From Clostridiales bacterium UBA4039 (GTDB taxonomy: Bacteria; Bacillota; Clostridia; Lachnospirales; Vallitaleaceae): a stretch of 57,879 nt of DNA. A program made the position numbers and the translations under genes. The stretch's first letter is position 1. Every line of letters starts with the position of its first letter. The stretch lies in contig DGAD01000033.1 of the NCBI GenBank assembly GCA_002382805.1, positions 1 through 57,879 on the forward strand, written 5' to 3'. The notes beneath the pieces were generated by a model, which was not told where the DNA came from, did not search any database, and saw nothing but the letters and a program-made list of their open reading frames with translations. This document shows positions 16,845 to 26,238 of this stretch, piece by piece.

Positions 16845-16982
16845 AGGATTCGAATCTATTATGCGGCCAAGATGATTAAGGAAGAAAAAGAAGATATGTT
16901 AACTATAGCCATTCGATTTGGATTTCAATCTCAAGAAGTATTCACAAGAAATCATAACATCACCAAAATACTATTTAAGTAA
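16845..16982 (+). pseudogene. remnant of an AraC-family regulator C-terminus
   Basis: One frame reads AAKMIKEEKEDMLTIAIRFG and FQSQEVFTR. This is the second helix-turn-helix of an AraC/XylS regulator (compare the family pattern A...L......I.EIA...GF.SQ.YF.R.F). The line then degenerates (NHNITKILFK) and stops at 16982. No upstream half of the gene remains, so it is a decayed fragment. Confidence 0.7.
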
Positions 16983-17014
16983 AAGGCGTAAGATTAAATT
17001 CTATTTGGCTAATT

Positions 17015-17044
17015 GTACGTGTAAGCGGTATAATAAATATATAG
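17015..17044 (+). promoter_or_regulatory. promoter of the exporter operon
   Basis: TTGGCT (17015-17020) and TATAAT (17039-17044) are separated by 18 bp, about 50 bp before the HlyD start. Confidence 0.55.
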
Positions 17045-17094
17045 GATGCACGCATAAGAATGAAAGTTGATGAATATCTGAAAGGAGACCTGCT

Positions 17095-18243
17095 ATGAAA
17101 AATAAGCTTCCGATACTCCTAATAATCATTGTAGGTATTGGCATCTACTATTTCTTAACCGTACTATATAGGCCGGAAGATAATTCGCTGTATTATGGTG
17201 AAGCAATTGGTAACAACTATACAATTCAAGCAACAGCTAGCGGCACTTTAGAGGAATTATACATTGATGAAGGGGATAAGGTACAAGCAAGGGATTTGAT
17301 TGCAATAATCAATCATGATAACTTGGACCAAGAGCTTATCCAAGCAGATACGGCCATAGCATCGGCCATGTTGACTTTAGAGCAAGTCCAAGCACCTGCC
17401 AGAGAAGAGAATCTCTCAATATTAGAAAATTCTGTAGATATATATGCAACAAACAATGCCATGGTTTATCAATCTGTTCAAGCTGCAAAAGCAGCTAAGA
17501 CCGCTGCAGAGCTTGCATTAGAGCAAGCTCAAGTGACATATGACCGATTATATGAACAGTATGCGTCTATACGTCAACTTTACCAAGAAGGGGTAGTGGC
17601 TAAGACAGAGTTACAGGACGTGGAATCAGAAATAGAGTATGCACAGCTTAATATTGAAAAATGGGAGCAAAATATTCAGCAGTCTCAAGCGGAAATTAAT
17701 CGCTTGAGCCAACAATATGCGTTAAACCAAATCAGTGAAGATAGTGCTAAACAGAACGTATCTATAGCTCAAAGCGGTGGTGATCAGTTTGCAATAGATT
17801 CTGCCCGTTTAGCTTTAGATAAAGCACTGCAAAATAAAGACGCATTAGAAATCCAGTTAAAAGATTATGCGGTTCATAGTTATCATTTTGGTCAGATAGA
17901 ATCTATTAACTATGACGTGGGAGAATTTGTAACAATAGGGGCTATTCTAGCGACATATTATAATCCTAATGAACTCCACATGAACCTCTATGTGAATGAA
18001 GAAGATTTAAGTCTTATATCAGTAGGGCAATTATTGCCTTTAACCCTTACGTCTACCGGTGCAACTTACACCGGACAAATCCAAACCATTGGTCATGAAG
18101 CGATGTATACACCCATGAATATCGTAACGGAACAAGACTATCAGCGGCTTGTCTTTAGGGTCGATGTTAAAATTCTTGAGAGCGAAAGCATTCGACCGGG
18201 GATGCTCTTATCAGTAGATTTGGAGGGTGATTTTATTGACTAA
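17095..18243 (+). CDS. HlyD/RND-type membrane fusion (adaptor) protein of an ABC exporter
   Basis: The protein has 382 residues. An N-terminal membrane anchor (LPILLIIIVGIGIYYFL) is followed by a biotinyl-lipoyl-like half motif (ASGTLEELYIDEGDKVQARDLIAII, about 44-70). A long alpha-helical hairpin spans roughly 80-265, and the second half of the lipoyl and beta-barrel domains follows (GQIESINYDVGEFVTIG). In Gram-positives such adaptors link an ABC exporter to the outside. GAAAGGAG precedes ATG 17095. The next gene starts inside its 3' end, so adaptor, ATPase and permease form one unit. Confidence 0.88.
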   Translation: MKNKLPILLIIIVGIGIYYFLTVLYRPEDNSLYYGEAIGNNYTIQATASGTLEELYIDEGDKVQARDLIAIINHDNLDQELIQADTAIASAMLTLEQVQAPAREENLSILENSVDIYATNNAMVYQSVQAAKAAKTAAELALEQAQVTYDRLYEQYASIRQLYQEGVVAKTELQDVESEIEYAQLNIEKWEQNIQQSQAEINRLSQQYALNQISEDSAKQNVSIAQSGGDQFAIDSARLALDKALQNKDALEIQLKDYAVHSYHFGQIESINYDVGEFVTIGAILATYYNPNELHMNLYVNEEDLSLISVGQLLPLTLTSTGATYTGQIQTIGHEAMYTPMNIVTEQDYQRLVFRVDVKILESESIRPGMLLSVDLEGDFID

Positions 18244-19033
18244 TCTTATTGTTGATATTAAGGGGTTGGACAAACGATTCGGAGACATTCATGCTGTAAA
18301 AAATATTAGTTTTTCTATAAAAAAAGGAGAAATATTTGGTCTCTTAGGTCCAAACGGTTCAGGTAAATCAACGACCATTCGAATGTTATGTGGTGTTATT
18401 ACCCCTAGTTCCGGACAAGGGACCCTTTTTGGTTATGATTTAAAAAAAGATATTGAAGCGATAAAAAATAATATCGGATATATGTCCCAGCAATTTGGTC
18501 TATATGGTGATTTAACGGTTAGAGAAAATTTGACTTTTTATGGTCGTATATTTGGAATGCGTAAGCAAGCGATTGCTAATGAAACCAAGCGTTTGATTCA
18601 ATTAGCGGAGATAAGCGGTAAAGAAGACGCCTTGGCTAAAACCCTTTCAGGTGGGCAAAAGCAACGTTTGGCCTTATCGTGTGCCCTCATCCATCATCCA
18701 AAGCTTCTGGTTTTAGACGAGCCAACAGCCGGCGTTGATCCGGTATCGAGAAGACAGTTTTGGAAAACCATAGTTGAATTATCCGCTCAAGGGGTAACGG
18801 TGTTTATTACCACCCATTATATGGATGAAGCAGAAGTATGTGATCGCATCGGATTCATATATGGTGGTGAGCTCATCGATATTGACACCCCCAATGCCTT
18901 CTATGAAAAGTCAGGCTTTGATAATTTAGAAGATGTTTTTATTGCCCATGAGCTTTCTGACCAAGGCATTAACCAATTAATGTCTTATAAAGAAATGAAA
19001 TCATCACTCAGAGATACAAAAGGAGGAGAGTAA
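18236..19033 (+). CDS. ABC-2 type exporter ATP-binding protein
   Basis: The protein has 265 residues. Walker A is GPNGSGKST (38-46), the signature is TLSGGQKQRLALS (about 135-147), Walker B is LLVLDEPTAGVD and the switch is the His in ITTHYMDEAEV. The layout is that of DrrA/NatA/YbhF-like subunits that energise drug or lipid export. Of the alternative starts I chose TTG 18236, 9 nt after GGAGG and overlapping the adaptor stop by 8 bp; the upstream GTG lies on top of the ribosome site. Confidence 0.9.
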   Translation: MTNLIVDIKGLDKRFGDIHAVKNISFSIKKGEIFGLLGPNGSGKSTTIRMLCGVITPSSGQGTLFGYDLKKDIEAIKNNIGYMSQQFGLYGDLTVRENLTFYGRIFGMRKQAIANETKRLIQLAEISGKEDALAKTLSGGQKQRLALSCALIHHPKLLVLDEPTAGVDPVSRRQFWKTIVELSAQGVTVFITTHYMDEAEVCDRIGFIYGGELIDIDTPNAFYEKSGFDNLEDVFIAHELSDQGINQLMSYKEMKSSLRDTKGGE

Positions 19034-19036
19034 TTT

Positions 19037-20152
19037 ATGTCCAACTTCCGATTTTATCGCATGCTCACGGTTACAAAAAAAGAGTTTATACATATAAAAA
19101 GAGATAAACCCAGTATGATTATCTCTTTTATCTTGCCGATTATGATGTTGATGATTTTTGGCTTTGCCGTTAATACGGATGTAACGGATGTTGAATTAGG
19201 TATCTATGACCCGTCAGGTACTTACGAAAGCAAGATGCTCATTGATGCGTTTATACATGCGGATTATTTTATTGATACCATGCGGTTAACATCTGTCGGT
19301 CGCTTAGAAGAAGCGATTGAAAAAGGGGATATTAAGGTCGGCTTAATTTTACCCAAAGATTTTGCTACGTCCATTTTGCGAGGAGAAGAGGCAAATATTC
19401 AAATTCTTGTCGATGGTTCAGATCCTACCATTGCAAGAACGGCCATACAATATGCCCTTCTTATTAGCAACCACTATAATCTAAATCTTAAGCCATCGAC
19501 ACGTCAAGTCGGTGTTAAAGCTTCGCCCATGGTTTTATATAACCCCACACTTGAAAGTGCCAAGTTTAATATCCCGGGAGTTGTCGGGCTAATTCTTCAA
19601 AATATCACCATTATTCTAACAGCCTTAGCCATGGTAAGGGAGAAGGAGCTTGGAACCATTGAACAGCTTATTATGACTCCGGTGACTTCCTTTGAACTCA
19701 TTATAGGAAAATTGATTCCTTATATTATCATTGGAATATATGACTTTGTCATTGTTATGATATTAAGTCGGCTGGTGTTTGGCGTCTTGGTTGCCGGAAG
19801 CTTTTTAGAACTGTCTTTATTGGGACTCATCTTTTTAATTGGAGCCTTATCCATGGGCATGCTAGTCTCGACTATAGCAAAAAACCAAGGACAAGCCATA
19901 CAGGCAACCTTGGCATTTCTCTTGCCTAGTGTCCTCTTATCGGGATTTATGTTTCCAAGACAATCCATGCCTCGATTTATTCAATATATCAGTGCCACAT
20001 TTCCGATTACACATTTTCTGATTATTTTACGGGGAATCATTATTAAAGGTGTCTCTATCACTTATTTATGGTCGGCAACAGTGGCTATGGTCTGCATTAT
20101 TTTTGTACTTATTGGAATCACAACAGTAACCTTTAATAAAAGATTGGATTGA
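19037..20152 (+). CDS. ABC-2 type exporter permease
   Basis: The protein has 371 residues. One N-terminal transmembrane segment (MIISFILPIMMLMIFGFAV) is followed by a large extracellular loop (about 45-180) and five C-terminal segments (for example VVGLILQNITIILTALAMV, LIPYIIIGIYDFVIVMIL). The ABC2 signature is visible as TIEQLIMTPVTSFELIIGKLIPY. It lies 3 bp after the ATPase, with GGAGGAG. Only one permease gene is present, so it should act as a homodimer, unlike YbhS/YbhR pairs. Drug or toxic-lipid efflux is likely; the substrate is unknown. Confidence 0.88.
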   Translation: MSNFRFYRMLTVTKKEFIHIKRDKPSMIISFILPIMMLMIFGFAVNTDVTDVELGIYDPSGTYESKMLIDAFIHADYFIDTMRLTSVGRLEEAIEKGDIKVGLILPKDFATSILRGEEANIQILVDGSDPTIARTAIQYALLISNHYNLNLKPSTRQVGVKASPMVLYNPTLESAKFNIPGVVGLILQNITIILTALAMVREKELGTIEQLIMTPVTSFELIIGKLIPYIIIGIYDFVIVMILSRLVFGVLVAGSFLELSLLGLIFLIGALSMGMLVSTIAKNQGQAIQATLAFLLPSVLLSGFMFPRQSMPRFIQYISATFPITHFLIILRGIIIKGVSITYLWSATVAMVCIIFVLIGITTVTFNKRLD

Positions 20153-20219
20153 TAGAAAATTATATGGTACGATACATACAGCGTTTTCTAGAATTATACA
20201 AAATCTGGAGGAATACATA

Positions 20220-20717
20220 ATGGCAAAAAACAAGAAAACAAATGCAATGCGCATTTTAGACCGATATAAGATTCAATATGAGGTGCATGAATATACTGTA
20301 GTCGATGGTAAGACAGATGGCGTGACAGTAGCAAAAACAGTAGGTATAGATCCTGCAATTGTCTTTAAGACCTTGGTTACCAAAGGCAATAGTGGAGATT
20401 ATTATGTGTATGTTGTACCGGTAGGTGAATCCCTTGATTTAAAAAAAGCCGCCAAGGTAGCTGGAGAAAAAAAGGTTGAGATGATTGCGCAAAAAGACTT
20501 GCTCAAAACAACGGGTTATATCCATGGAGGGTGTTCTCCTATAGGAATGAAGAAAAGCTTTAAAACCTTTATTCATGTAAGTGCATCCCATAGTGGGCGA
20601 ATTGTATGTAGTGGAGGGCGAATTGGGATGCAGGTTGATTTATTACTTGAAGACCTGATGAAAGTGGTTGATAGTGAATTGGTGGATATCGTATTAGAAA
20701 AGATAGAAGAGATTTAG
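20220..20717 (+). CDS. ybaK: Cys-tRNA(Pro)/Cys-tRNA(Cys) deacylase YbaK
   Basis: Translation quality-control hydrolase of 165 residues that clears mischarged aminoacyl-tRNA. Family motifs are present: KTNAMRILDRYKIQYEVHEY at the N-terminus, IVFKTLVTKG with the catalytic-site Lys, and GYIHGGCSPIGMKK (about 100-113), with the conserved GGxSPxG. ATG 20220 has TGGAGG upstream. It is full-length for the family and followed 8 bp later by a DUF4491 gene, probably co-transcribed. Confidence 0.92.
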   Translation: MAKNKKTNAMRILDRYKIQYEVHEYTVVDGKTDGVTVAKTVGIDPAIVFKTLVTKGNSGDYYVYVVPVGESLDLKKAAKVAGEKKVEMIAQKDLLKTTGYIHGGCSPIGMKKSFKTFIHVSASHSGRIVCSGGRIGMQVDLLLEDLMKVVDSELVDIVLEKIEEI

Positions 20718-20725
20718 GAGGCGTT

Positions 20726-21013
20726 ATGGAATTTCAAGGTTTAGTAATTGGAGCAGTGGCTTTTCTAATTATTGGGATTTTTCATCCAATTGTTATTAAA
20801 ACGGAATATTATATAGGTAAAAAAGCCTGGCCAGTTTTTTTAATTGTAGGTTTGGCATTAATTGTTGCTTCCTTGTTTGTAGATAGTATAGTGATAGCTT
20901 CTATTTTAGGTATTACTGGTTTTTCTTCTTTTTGGAGTATCCATGAACTTATCGAACAAGAGGAACGCGTTCGCAAAGGCTGGTTCCCAAGCAACTCAAA
21001 TAAGAAAAGATAA
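20726..21013 (+). CDS. DUF4491 family membrane protein
   Basis: The protein has 95 residues and three predicted transmembrane helices (GLVIGAVAFLIIGIFHPIV, AWPVFLIVGLALIVASLFV, IVIASILGITGFSSFWS). Conserved family landmarks are FHPIVIKTEYYIGKK and the C-terminal EQEERVRKGWFPSN. The gene is preceded by TTAGGAGG. The role of the family is not known. Confidence 0.85.
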   Translation: MEFQGLVIGAVAFLIIGIFHPIVIKTEYYIGKKAWPVFLIVGLALIVASLFVDSIVIASILGITGFSSFWSIHELIEQEERVRKGWFPSNSNKKR

Positions 21014-21137
21014 GTGCCCTAAAATAAAAGATTTATTATTTTGTTTGAAGAATAACAAGACTATGTTATAATGTGAGTTGTAAATAAAATAGAATGATGT
21101 AAAAAGACATCTAGAAAAGACAAGGGAGACTATTTTT

Positions 21138-22715
21138 ATGAAGTTTAAAAGAATGAAAAGAATGATTAGTGTTTTATTAGTTACTATTTTAACAATGAGT
21201 GTATTTGTAGGATGTGCCAGAGAAGAACTATCCTTTTATAATGTGTACAAAGATCTAAATGAATTAGTGCTTTCAAAGCCGGTACGTAGTGAAGGAAAAG
21301 TTTCTTTTTCTTTGGATACACTTCCACAAGAAATGCTTGAAAGTGGTATGGACGATTCAGAAATAGAAGTTATTAATGCGGTTATAGCGTTTACTAATAA
21401 TAATAGTTTTGTATATACTATGGACTCCGATGTTAAAAATAACAAAACGGTAGCCCAATTTGACTTGAGTTCAAATAACGCAGACGAATCTATTCCTTTA
21501 ATGACAGTGATAAGAAATGTGGATACAACATATGTAAAGTTAGATGATTATATTCAGGCGATAAAGGATGTATTTTCAAGTTTTGTAACAGAAGAAGAAA
21601 TGATACAATTCAATGATGAGTTTGATTCGGTGTTTGGCGGTATAGAATATATCAGTATATCCGATGAGGAATTGATTACATTTTATGCTAATTTACTTGG
21701 TTCTACTTCAGGAAGTTCAGTAGAAGGTGAGTTAATAGCTGAACAGTTCAAAGGGCAGTTAGATGCTGGTGTAAGACAAAAACAATCAGAAGCATACTCA
21801 CGTTTTGTTGATCAAATGCTTGAAGAAGTATATAGCGACTATTCCATGGATATCGTTGAAAAAGAAGATGATAAATATTCCATAACGTTTGATGCGGATA
21901 ATCTTGGAGATACAGTTATTGGATTTTTGGATTACAGTTTAGAAAATAGCGAAGACTTAGTCGATGCCATATCAGAATATATACTTGAATTAAGCGATGA
22001 AGAATATAGTCTCTTAGTCGGTGTGTATGCAATGGATATGATGAACAAAGAACTTTTGGTTGATGAACTCAAAAATGCTTCAGAAGACTTTATTGATAAT
22101 AAAGACCAATACAAAGATGACTTAGAAGAAGCCTTAGTTCTATATAATAGTATGATGAAAGCATATATTGAAGGGTCTATGTTGACATTTACAATAGGTG
22201 AGGAAGATGATGTTTTCACACGTGACACAATGCTTAAAGTGCAAGTGAATGATATCGTCGATGAAAGTGTGACCTTTGAGGCAACGATGACAATCAATGA
22301 GTCATTTGAAGAAATTGATTCATTTGATGTAGAAGTACCGACAGATAATGTAGTTACATTTACTGAGTATTTGGATCGAATGCCAAAGTCAATGCAAATC
22401 TATGTTGATTATGATATGTATGTAATGATGAATATTAGCCAAGGTCAACTTAGTGACACCGGATTAATAGATACAATTATTAAAGACGGGTCCTCATATT
22501 TACCGACACGAATGATTGCAGAAAAATTTGGTGAAACCATTGAATGGGATAATGAAGTGAAAAAACCTTATCTTCTTAGAGATGGAGAAAAGCTTTATAT
22601 TAATGAATTCATAATTGAAGACGGTGTGTCTTATGTGAAGGTTAGAGAATTTGAAAACTTTGGTTATACCATTGGTTGGGATGGCGATGCAAGGTTAATA
22701 ACGATTGAAAAATAA
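21138..22715 (+). CDS. lipoprotein with C-terminal stalk (copper amine oxidase N-like) domain
   Basis: Exported lipoprotein of 525 residues. The N-terminus has a positively charged start and lipobox VFVGC (cleavage before C26). A long acidic helical-beta region (about 30-420) carries no recognised motif. The last 80 residues (YLPTRMIAEKFGETIEWD...VKVREFENFGYTIGWDGDARLITI) form a Cu_amine_oxidN1 domain, a common cell-surface stalk domain of Clostridia not implying amine oxidase activity. GGGAG precedes ATG 21138, and a terminator follows. The gene appears monocistronic. Confidence 0.8.
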   Translation: MKFKRMKRMISVLLVTILTMSVFVGCAREELSFYNVYKDLNELVLSKPVRSEGKVSFSLDTLPQEMLESGMDDSEIEVINAVIAFTNNNSFVYTMDSDVKNNKTVAQFDLSSNNADESIPLMTVIRNVDTTYVKLDDYIQAIKDVFSSFVTEEEMIQFNDEFDSVFGGIEYISISDEELITFYANLLGSTSGSSVEGELIAEQFKGQLDAGVRQKQSEAYSRFVDQMLEEVYSDYSMDIVEKEDDKYSITFDADNLGDTVIGFLDYSLENSEDLVDAISEYILELSDEEYSLLVGVYAMDMMNKELLVDELKNASEDFIDNKDQYKDDLEEALVLYNSMMKAYIEGSMLTFTIGEEDDVFTRDTMLKVQVNDIVDESVTFEATMTINESFEEIDSFDVEVPTDNVVTFTEYLDRMPKSMQIYVDYDMYVMMNISQGQLSDTGLIDTIIKDGSSYLPTRMIAEKFGETIEWDNEVKKPYLLRDGEKLYINEFIIEDGVSYVKVREFENFGYTIGWDGDARLITIEK

Positions 22716-22731
22716 ATAGTATAAAGATAGA

Positions 22732-22778
22732 AGCACCGCTACTTAGTTATCATCTGATGAGTAGTGGTGCTTTTTTTA
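22732..22778 (+). terminator. terminator after the stalk-domain lipoprotein
   Basis: AGCACCGCTACT (22732-22743) pairs with AGTAGTGGTGCT (22760-22771), one G-U, followed by seven Ts. Confidence 0.9.
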
Positions 22779-22880
22779 ATCGGAAAACTGCCGGAAACAC
22801 CTGGAACAAATCCGTTCAAGAATACGTCAAATGTATATAACAGTGATAGATAAAAGAATGTAAACAAAGGAGGAAAGAAT

Positions 22881-23798
22881 ATGTTAACAAAAAAAATAAG
22901 TCTTCCACTTGCTTTGATGATATTATTAACAGGGATTCAGGTACCTATAAACGGACAAGAATTTTTTAGCGATATTCAGGATCACGTCTATCAAGAGGCG
23001 GTCCAACAGTTATATATGGAAGGGTATGTGGAAGGTGTCGGCAATGGTATGTACAGGCCGGATGATTTCTTAACCAATGCACAGGCGATTCAACTGGCAG
23101 TGAATATTTTTGACCTTAACTTAGACCGCTTCCGTTTTATAAAAGAGCCGTTGGCAAGCGATTATTTTTTAGAAGCGGATAATGATGCCTGGTATGCCAA
23201 AGCTTTTGTCATTATCGGAGCCAATGGTGTGGCGCTTGATAGGGCACTCAAGCCAAATGAACCGATACGTCCGATGGAGTTTGAACGATTATTTAGGCTA
23301 GAAGGTGGGCCTCAAGTAGAAGAGCTGATAGAGCCTGGTAGTCCTTTAAAGCGTGGGGAAGCGGCGATGATTTTAGTCCAATCCTTAGATTACTTAAAAG
23401 CGGAAGGGCATATTGTAGAAAAAGAAAAAGCCTTTGATGCGTCCTTAGATGCGAAGGTGGGACGTGATAGCGTCGAATTTATATTTGATATCCATAATCA
23501 AACCGAATCCGATCAGATCATTACATTTAGTTCAAGTCAAACGTTTGACTTCAATGTCTATAATAGTGATGGCGACCAGGTCTATAATTGGGCAAGTGTT
23601 CGAAGCTTCTTGACGGTAATCACGGATGTGGCGATTGAAAAAGAAGGGTATGTTCGCTATGAAACCCCTTGGGACTATACAGATGCTTCAGGACAAAAAC
23701 TTCCTGCAGGCGCCTATAAAGTAGTCTTTACCAGTCAGTTTAAGTTTGGGGAAGAACCGATAGAACTATCGAGTGAAGTTCTTATCGATATTCCATAG
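22881..23798 (+). CDS. exported SLH-repeat protein with BsuPI-type C-terminal domain
   Basis: The protein has 305 residues with a signal peptide (KKISLPLALMILLTGIQVPI). One clear SLH repeat lies at about 28-77 (FFSDIQDHVYQEAVQQLYMEGYVEG...YRPDDFLTNAQAIQL), and two weaker ones follow to about 172. Residues 190-295 match a BsuPI (intracellular proteinase inhibitor-like) beta-sandwich: VEFIFDIHNQTESDQIITF and LPAGAYKVVFTSQ. SLH repeats bind secondary wall polymers, so the protein is probably displayed on the cell surface. AAAGGAGG precedes ATG 22881. Whether it inhibits proteases is unknown. Confidence 0.82.
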   Translation: MLTKKISLPLALMILLTGIQVPINGQEFFSDIQDHVYQEAVQQLYMEGYVEGVGNGMYRPDDFLTNAQAIQLAVNIFDLNLDRFRFIKEPLASDYFLEADNDAWYAKAFVIIGANGVALDRALKPNEPIRPMEFERLFRLEGGPQVEELIEPGSPLKRGEAAMILVQSLDYLKAEGHIVEKEKAFDASLDAKVGRDSVEFIFDIHNQTESDQIITFSSSQTFDFNVYNSDGDQVYNWASVRSFLTVITDVAIEKEGYVRYETPWDYTDASGQKLPAGAYKVVFTSQFKFGEEPIELSSEVLIDIP

Positions 23799-23830
23799 AT
23801 TGAAGTTAATAAAGAAAATGTCTATAAATA

Positions 23831-23878
23831 AAAAACCGGGGATGCAGTAAGGACCATATACTGCATCTCCGGTTTTTT
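23831..23878. terminator. bidirectional terminator between convergent genes
   Basis: AAAAACCGG-GGATGCAGTA pairs with TACTGCATC-TCCGGTTTTTT. A-run and T-run flank the stem, so it serves both the SLH gene (+) and the aldo/keto reductase (-). Confidence 0.88.
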
Positions 23879-23943
23879 CTCTAGAAAACATTCCTGGCGT
23901 GAAGATAATCTCTCCAAGGATAATGGGGATTAGCCTTTTTGTT

Positions 23944-24795
23944 TTAGCGTTTCTTTATAGGAAATAATGGGACAGTTTGGTTGGCAAGAGTTGTTAAAGC
24001 TTCAAATTCTTCATCGCTTAAGCTTAGTCCCTTGCGTTCAATCTCAACAGCCCATTTAAAAGCTTCAAAATTTCCGGGAGGGATAATAATGTCTACACCC
24101 TGGGAGACAGAATAGCTGACAGCTTTACGCGCAAGCTCAAAATCCTCGATGGGGTGATACCAAGCTTTGGGGTGATTAACATCATCGGAGGCTTTATGCT
24201 CACATAGGGCCATGGATTTGATACCGATTACGGTCATGTTTTTTTCTTTGGCCTTTCGAAGGACATGCATGCCATAGCCGTTTTTAATCATGGACACAAA
24301 ATTAAAGGGAAACATAATTGAGTCAAAATCATAACGGTCCATCAAGGCAAGTGCGGCTTCGGTAGAGTGTGCGCTAAAACCGATACGTTTGATGACGCCT
24401 TCTTTTTTAGCCTTTTCAAACACCTTAAAGGCACCTGTGGGGCCGAAGATCGTATCGACATCTTCTAAGTTATAAACGGCATGCAATTGATATAAATCAA
24501 GATAATCGGTTCGTAGATTTTTTAGCGACTGTTCAAGGAGGCGTTGAGCTCCTACTTGGGTTCGGTCTTCTGTTTTGCACGCCAAAAAAACGTCTTTTCG
24601 ATAGGGTTCAAGTGCGGGACCGAGCCGGCTTTCTGCATTGCCGTAAGTCGGGGCTACATCAAAATAATTAACGCCCATGTCTACGGCTTTGCGAACAAAG
24701 CGATTGGCTTCTTCTTGTGTTTCGTCCATAACGATGATACCGCCAAAAGCAATGCGTGATAATTCGATTCCATCAAAACCATTAATTTTTTGCAT
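23944..24795 (-). CDS. aldo/keto reductase
   Basis: NAD(P)H-dependent oxidoreductase of 283 residues with a TIM-barrel fold. The catalytic tetrad is visible: D46 and Y51 (FDVAPTYG), K74 (ACKTED) and H105 (YQLHAV). The C-terminus IIPPGNFEAFKWAVE belongs to the cofactor-binding part. The start was trimmed by 21 codons to ATG 24795, which has AGGAGG 8 nt upstream; the longer frame runs through the promoter. The substrate is unknown. It is divergent from a Crp-like regulator gene 160 bp away. Confidence 0.88.
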   Translation of the reverse strand: MQKINGFDGIELSRIAFGGIIVMDETQEEANRFVRKAVDMGVNYFDVAPTYGNAESRLGPALEPYRKDVFLACKTEDRTQVGAQRLLEQSLKNLRTDYLDLYQLHAVYNLEDVDTIFGPTGAFKVFEKAKKEGVIKRIGFSAHSTEAALALMDRYDFDSIMFPFNFVSMIKNGYGMHVLRKAKEKNMTVIGIKSMALCEHKASDDVNHPKAWYHPIEDFELARKAVSYSVSQGVDIIIPPGNFEAFKWAVEIERKGLSLSDEEFEALTTLANQTVPLFPIKKR

Positions 24796-24872
24796 AGACT
24801 TTCCTCCTAAAAAATAAGTGTATACGTTGATTATAACAGATGCAACTTCATCACTCAATTCACCGAAAAATT

Positions 24873-24881
24873 TGCTATAAT
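24873..24881 (+). promoter_or_regulatory. extended -10 upstream of the Crp-like gene
   Basis: TGCTATAAT lies 75 bp before the GTG start. The same TGCTATAA core recurs before four other genes in the window. Confidence 0.55.
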
Positions 24882-24955
24882 GAATATATGGATAACTACT
24901 TGTTAAGAGAAGGAGAGTAATAGTAAAGGAATAGAGTGAGAAAGGTGGGGGTTAA

Positions 24956-25561
24956 GTGGAAAATAAAGGCTTAGATAAATTGGTGAAAGCGATTCAACAA
25001 TATAGCGAACTCGATACGAAGTCGCTACGAAAAATGATGGACCATATTCCGGTTGAGACGTTTGCAAGGGGAACGATGCTCATAGAACAAGGCCAAATAC
25101 CAAAAAGATGTTATTTTGTTCTTGACGGATGTGCCAGAAAATTTTCAATTGATAAAGAGGGAAAAGAGGTCACCTCAGAATTTTTCACAGAAAATCAAAG
25201 TATTGCTTTATTTCCAAATGATGAATATAGTCGGTCGGACTACTTTGTAGAATGTCTTGAAGAATCGGTGATGATTGTTGGGGAACTGAGTCAACAAGAA
25301 AGTGCGATGGCAAAATATCCTGAATTTGAGTCCATTGTGTTAAAAATGATGGAAGCCGGTATGGGAAACCTCCAGGATACTTTTGCAGCCTTTATACGTA
25401 TGACACCAGAAGAAAGGGTCAAAGATATGATGCAAAAAAGGCCGGACTTATTGACGCGAGTCCCCCAGCATCAGCTGGCAAGTTATCTAGGGATGACGCC
25501 GGAATCTTTAAGTAGGATTAAAGGACGTCTGGGGCTTAGGCATCTAAAGGCTGTAGATTGA
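24956..25561 (+). CDS. Crp/Fnr-family regulator (cyclic-nucleotide-binding-like)
   Basis: The protein has 201 residues. An N-terminal cupin-like cNMP-binding domain spans about 15-125 (GTMLIEQGQIPKRCYFVLDGCARKF). The C-terminal helix-turn-helix is HQLASYLGMTPESLSRIKGRL (about 172-192). No Fnr-type cysteine cluster is visible, so a small-molecule ligand is more likely than an iron-sulphur centre. It starts with GTG after GGTGGGGG. Its 3' end overlaps the convergent DUF4386 gene by 26 bp. Confidence 0.82.
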   Translation: MENKGLDKLVKAIQQYSELDTKSLRKMMDHIPVETFARGTMLIEQGQIPKRCYFVLDGCARKFSIDKEGKEVTSEFFTENQSIALFPNDEYSRSDYFVECLEESVMIVGELSQQESAMAKYPEFESIVLKMMEAGMGNLQDTFAAFIRMTPEERVKDMMQKRPDLLTRVPQHQLASYLGMTPESLSRIKGRLGLRHLKAVD

Positions 25562-26189
25562 TTATTTTACCGCCGCGAACGAGAAGCCAAACACCAAAGG
25601 AAAGTTCGCCGATGGTCATGGGTATAGCCAGTACCATTTCCAATGAAGCAGCAAGGGCTTCTGCCTGGGGGATGAAGTTCTCAAGTCCGTGAATTAAACT
25701 ATATCCGCTACCGGCAAGGATAAGAAGGAATCCAAAGACCTTGGGAATATTGGGGGCGTATAAGCTGCCAAGACCTGTTATGATCAGATGAAAACCCAGA
25801 ATAAAAAGACCCATAGACCAAAACACTAAAAAACGATCCATGGAATAAGTGAATAGAAAAATAATCGTGACAGCTAAGAACAAGGAGTAAATTAACCGTA
25901 GTAATCCGGAAGCAATGGCATAGTGCGGGCGGATGGGTTTTAAGAAACGATAAAACCCGTAGGAAACGATAAGGTCAGAGATTAAGATAAGGCACCAGGC
26001 AGCGACACCGGAAAAAAATAGTGGTCTAAGGGCGAGAATGTTGTTGACCGTTTGCGAGGGATTGTTGGGAACATAAAAGTGGTTAAAAACAAATCCATAG
26101 GCATAGCCTGCAGCTAAAGCCATGATGATTAGGGAGAGACCGGATAGCTTGCTCCAAAAACGTATAGGGTTTGTTGAATGATTTTTCAT
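25536..26189 (-). CDS. DUF4386 family membrane protein
   Basis: The protein has 217 residues with about six transmembrane segments (LSGLSLIIMALAAGYAYGFV, FFSGVAAWCLILISDLIVSYG, LIYSLFLAVTIIFLFTYS, and others). The family pattern is the conserved Arg/Trp-containing N-terminus and the IPKVFGFLLILAGSGYSLIH region. The start was trimmed by 21 codons to ATG 26189, 8 nt after AAAGGAG. Its function is unknown. It converges on the Crp-like gene, with overlapping 3' ends. Confidence 0.8.
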   Translation of the reverse strand: MKNHSTNPIRFWSKLSGLSLIIMALAAGYAYGFVFNHFYVPNNPSQTVNNILALRPLFFSGVAAWCLILISDLIVSYGFYRFLKPIRPHYAIASGLLRLIYSLFLAVTIIFLFTYSMDRFLVFWSMGLFILGFHLIITGLGSLYAPNIPKVFGFLLILAGSGYSLIHGLENFIPQAEALAASLEMVLAIPMTIGELSFGVWLLVRGGKIINLQPLDA

Positions 26190-26238
26190 ATGTGTTGCTC
26201 CTTTCATAATTAAGTATAGACACATTATGACAGAAACG

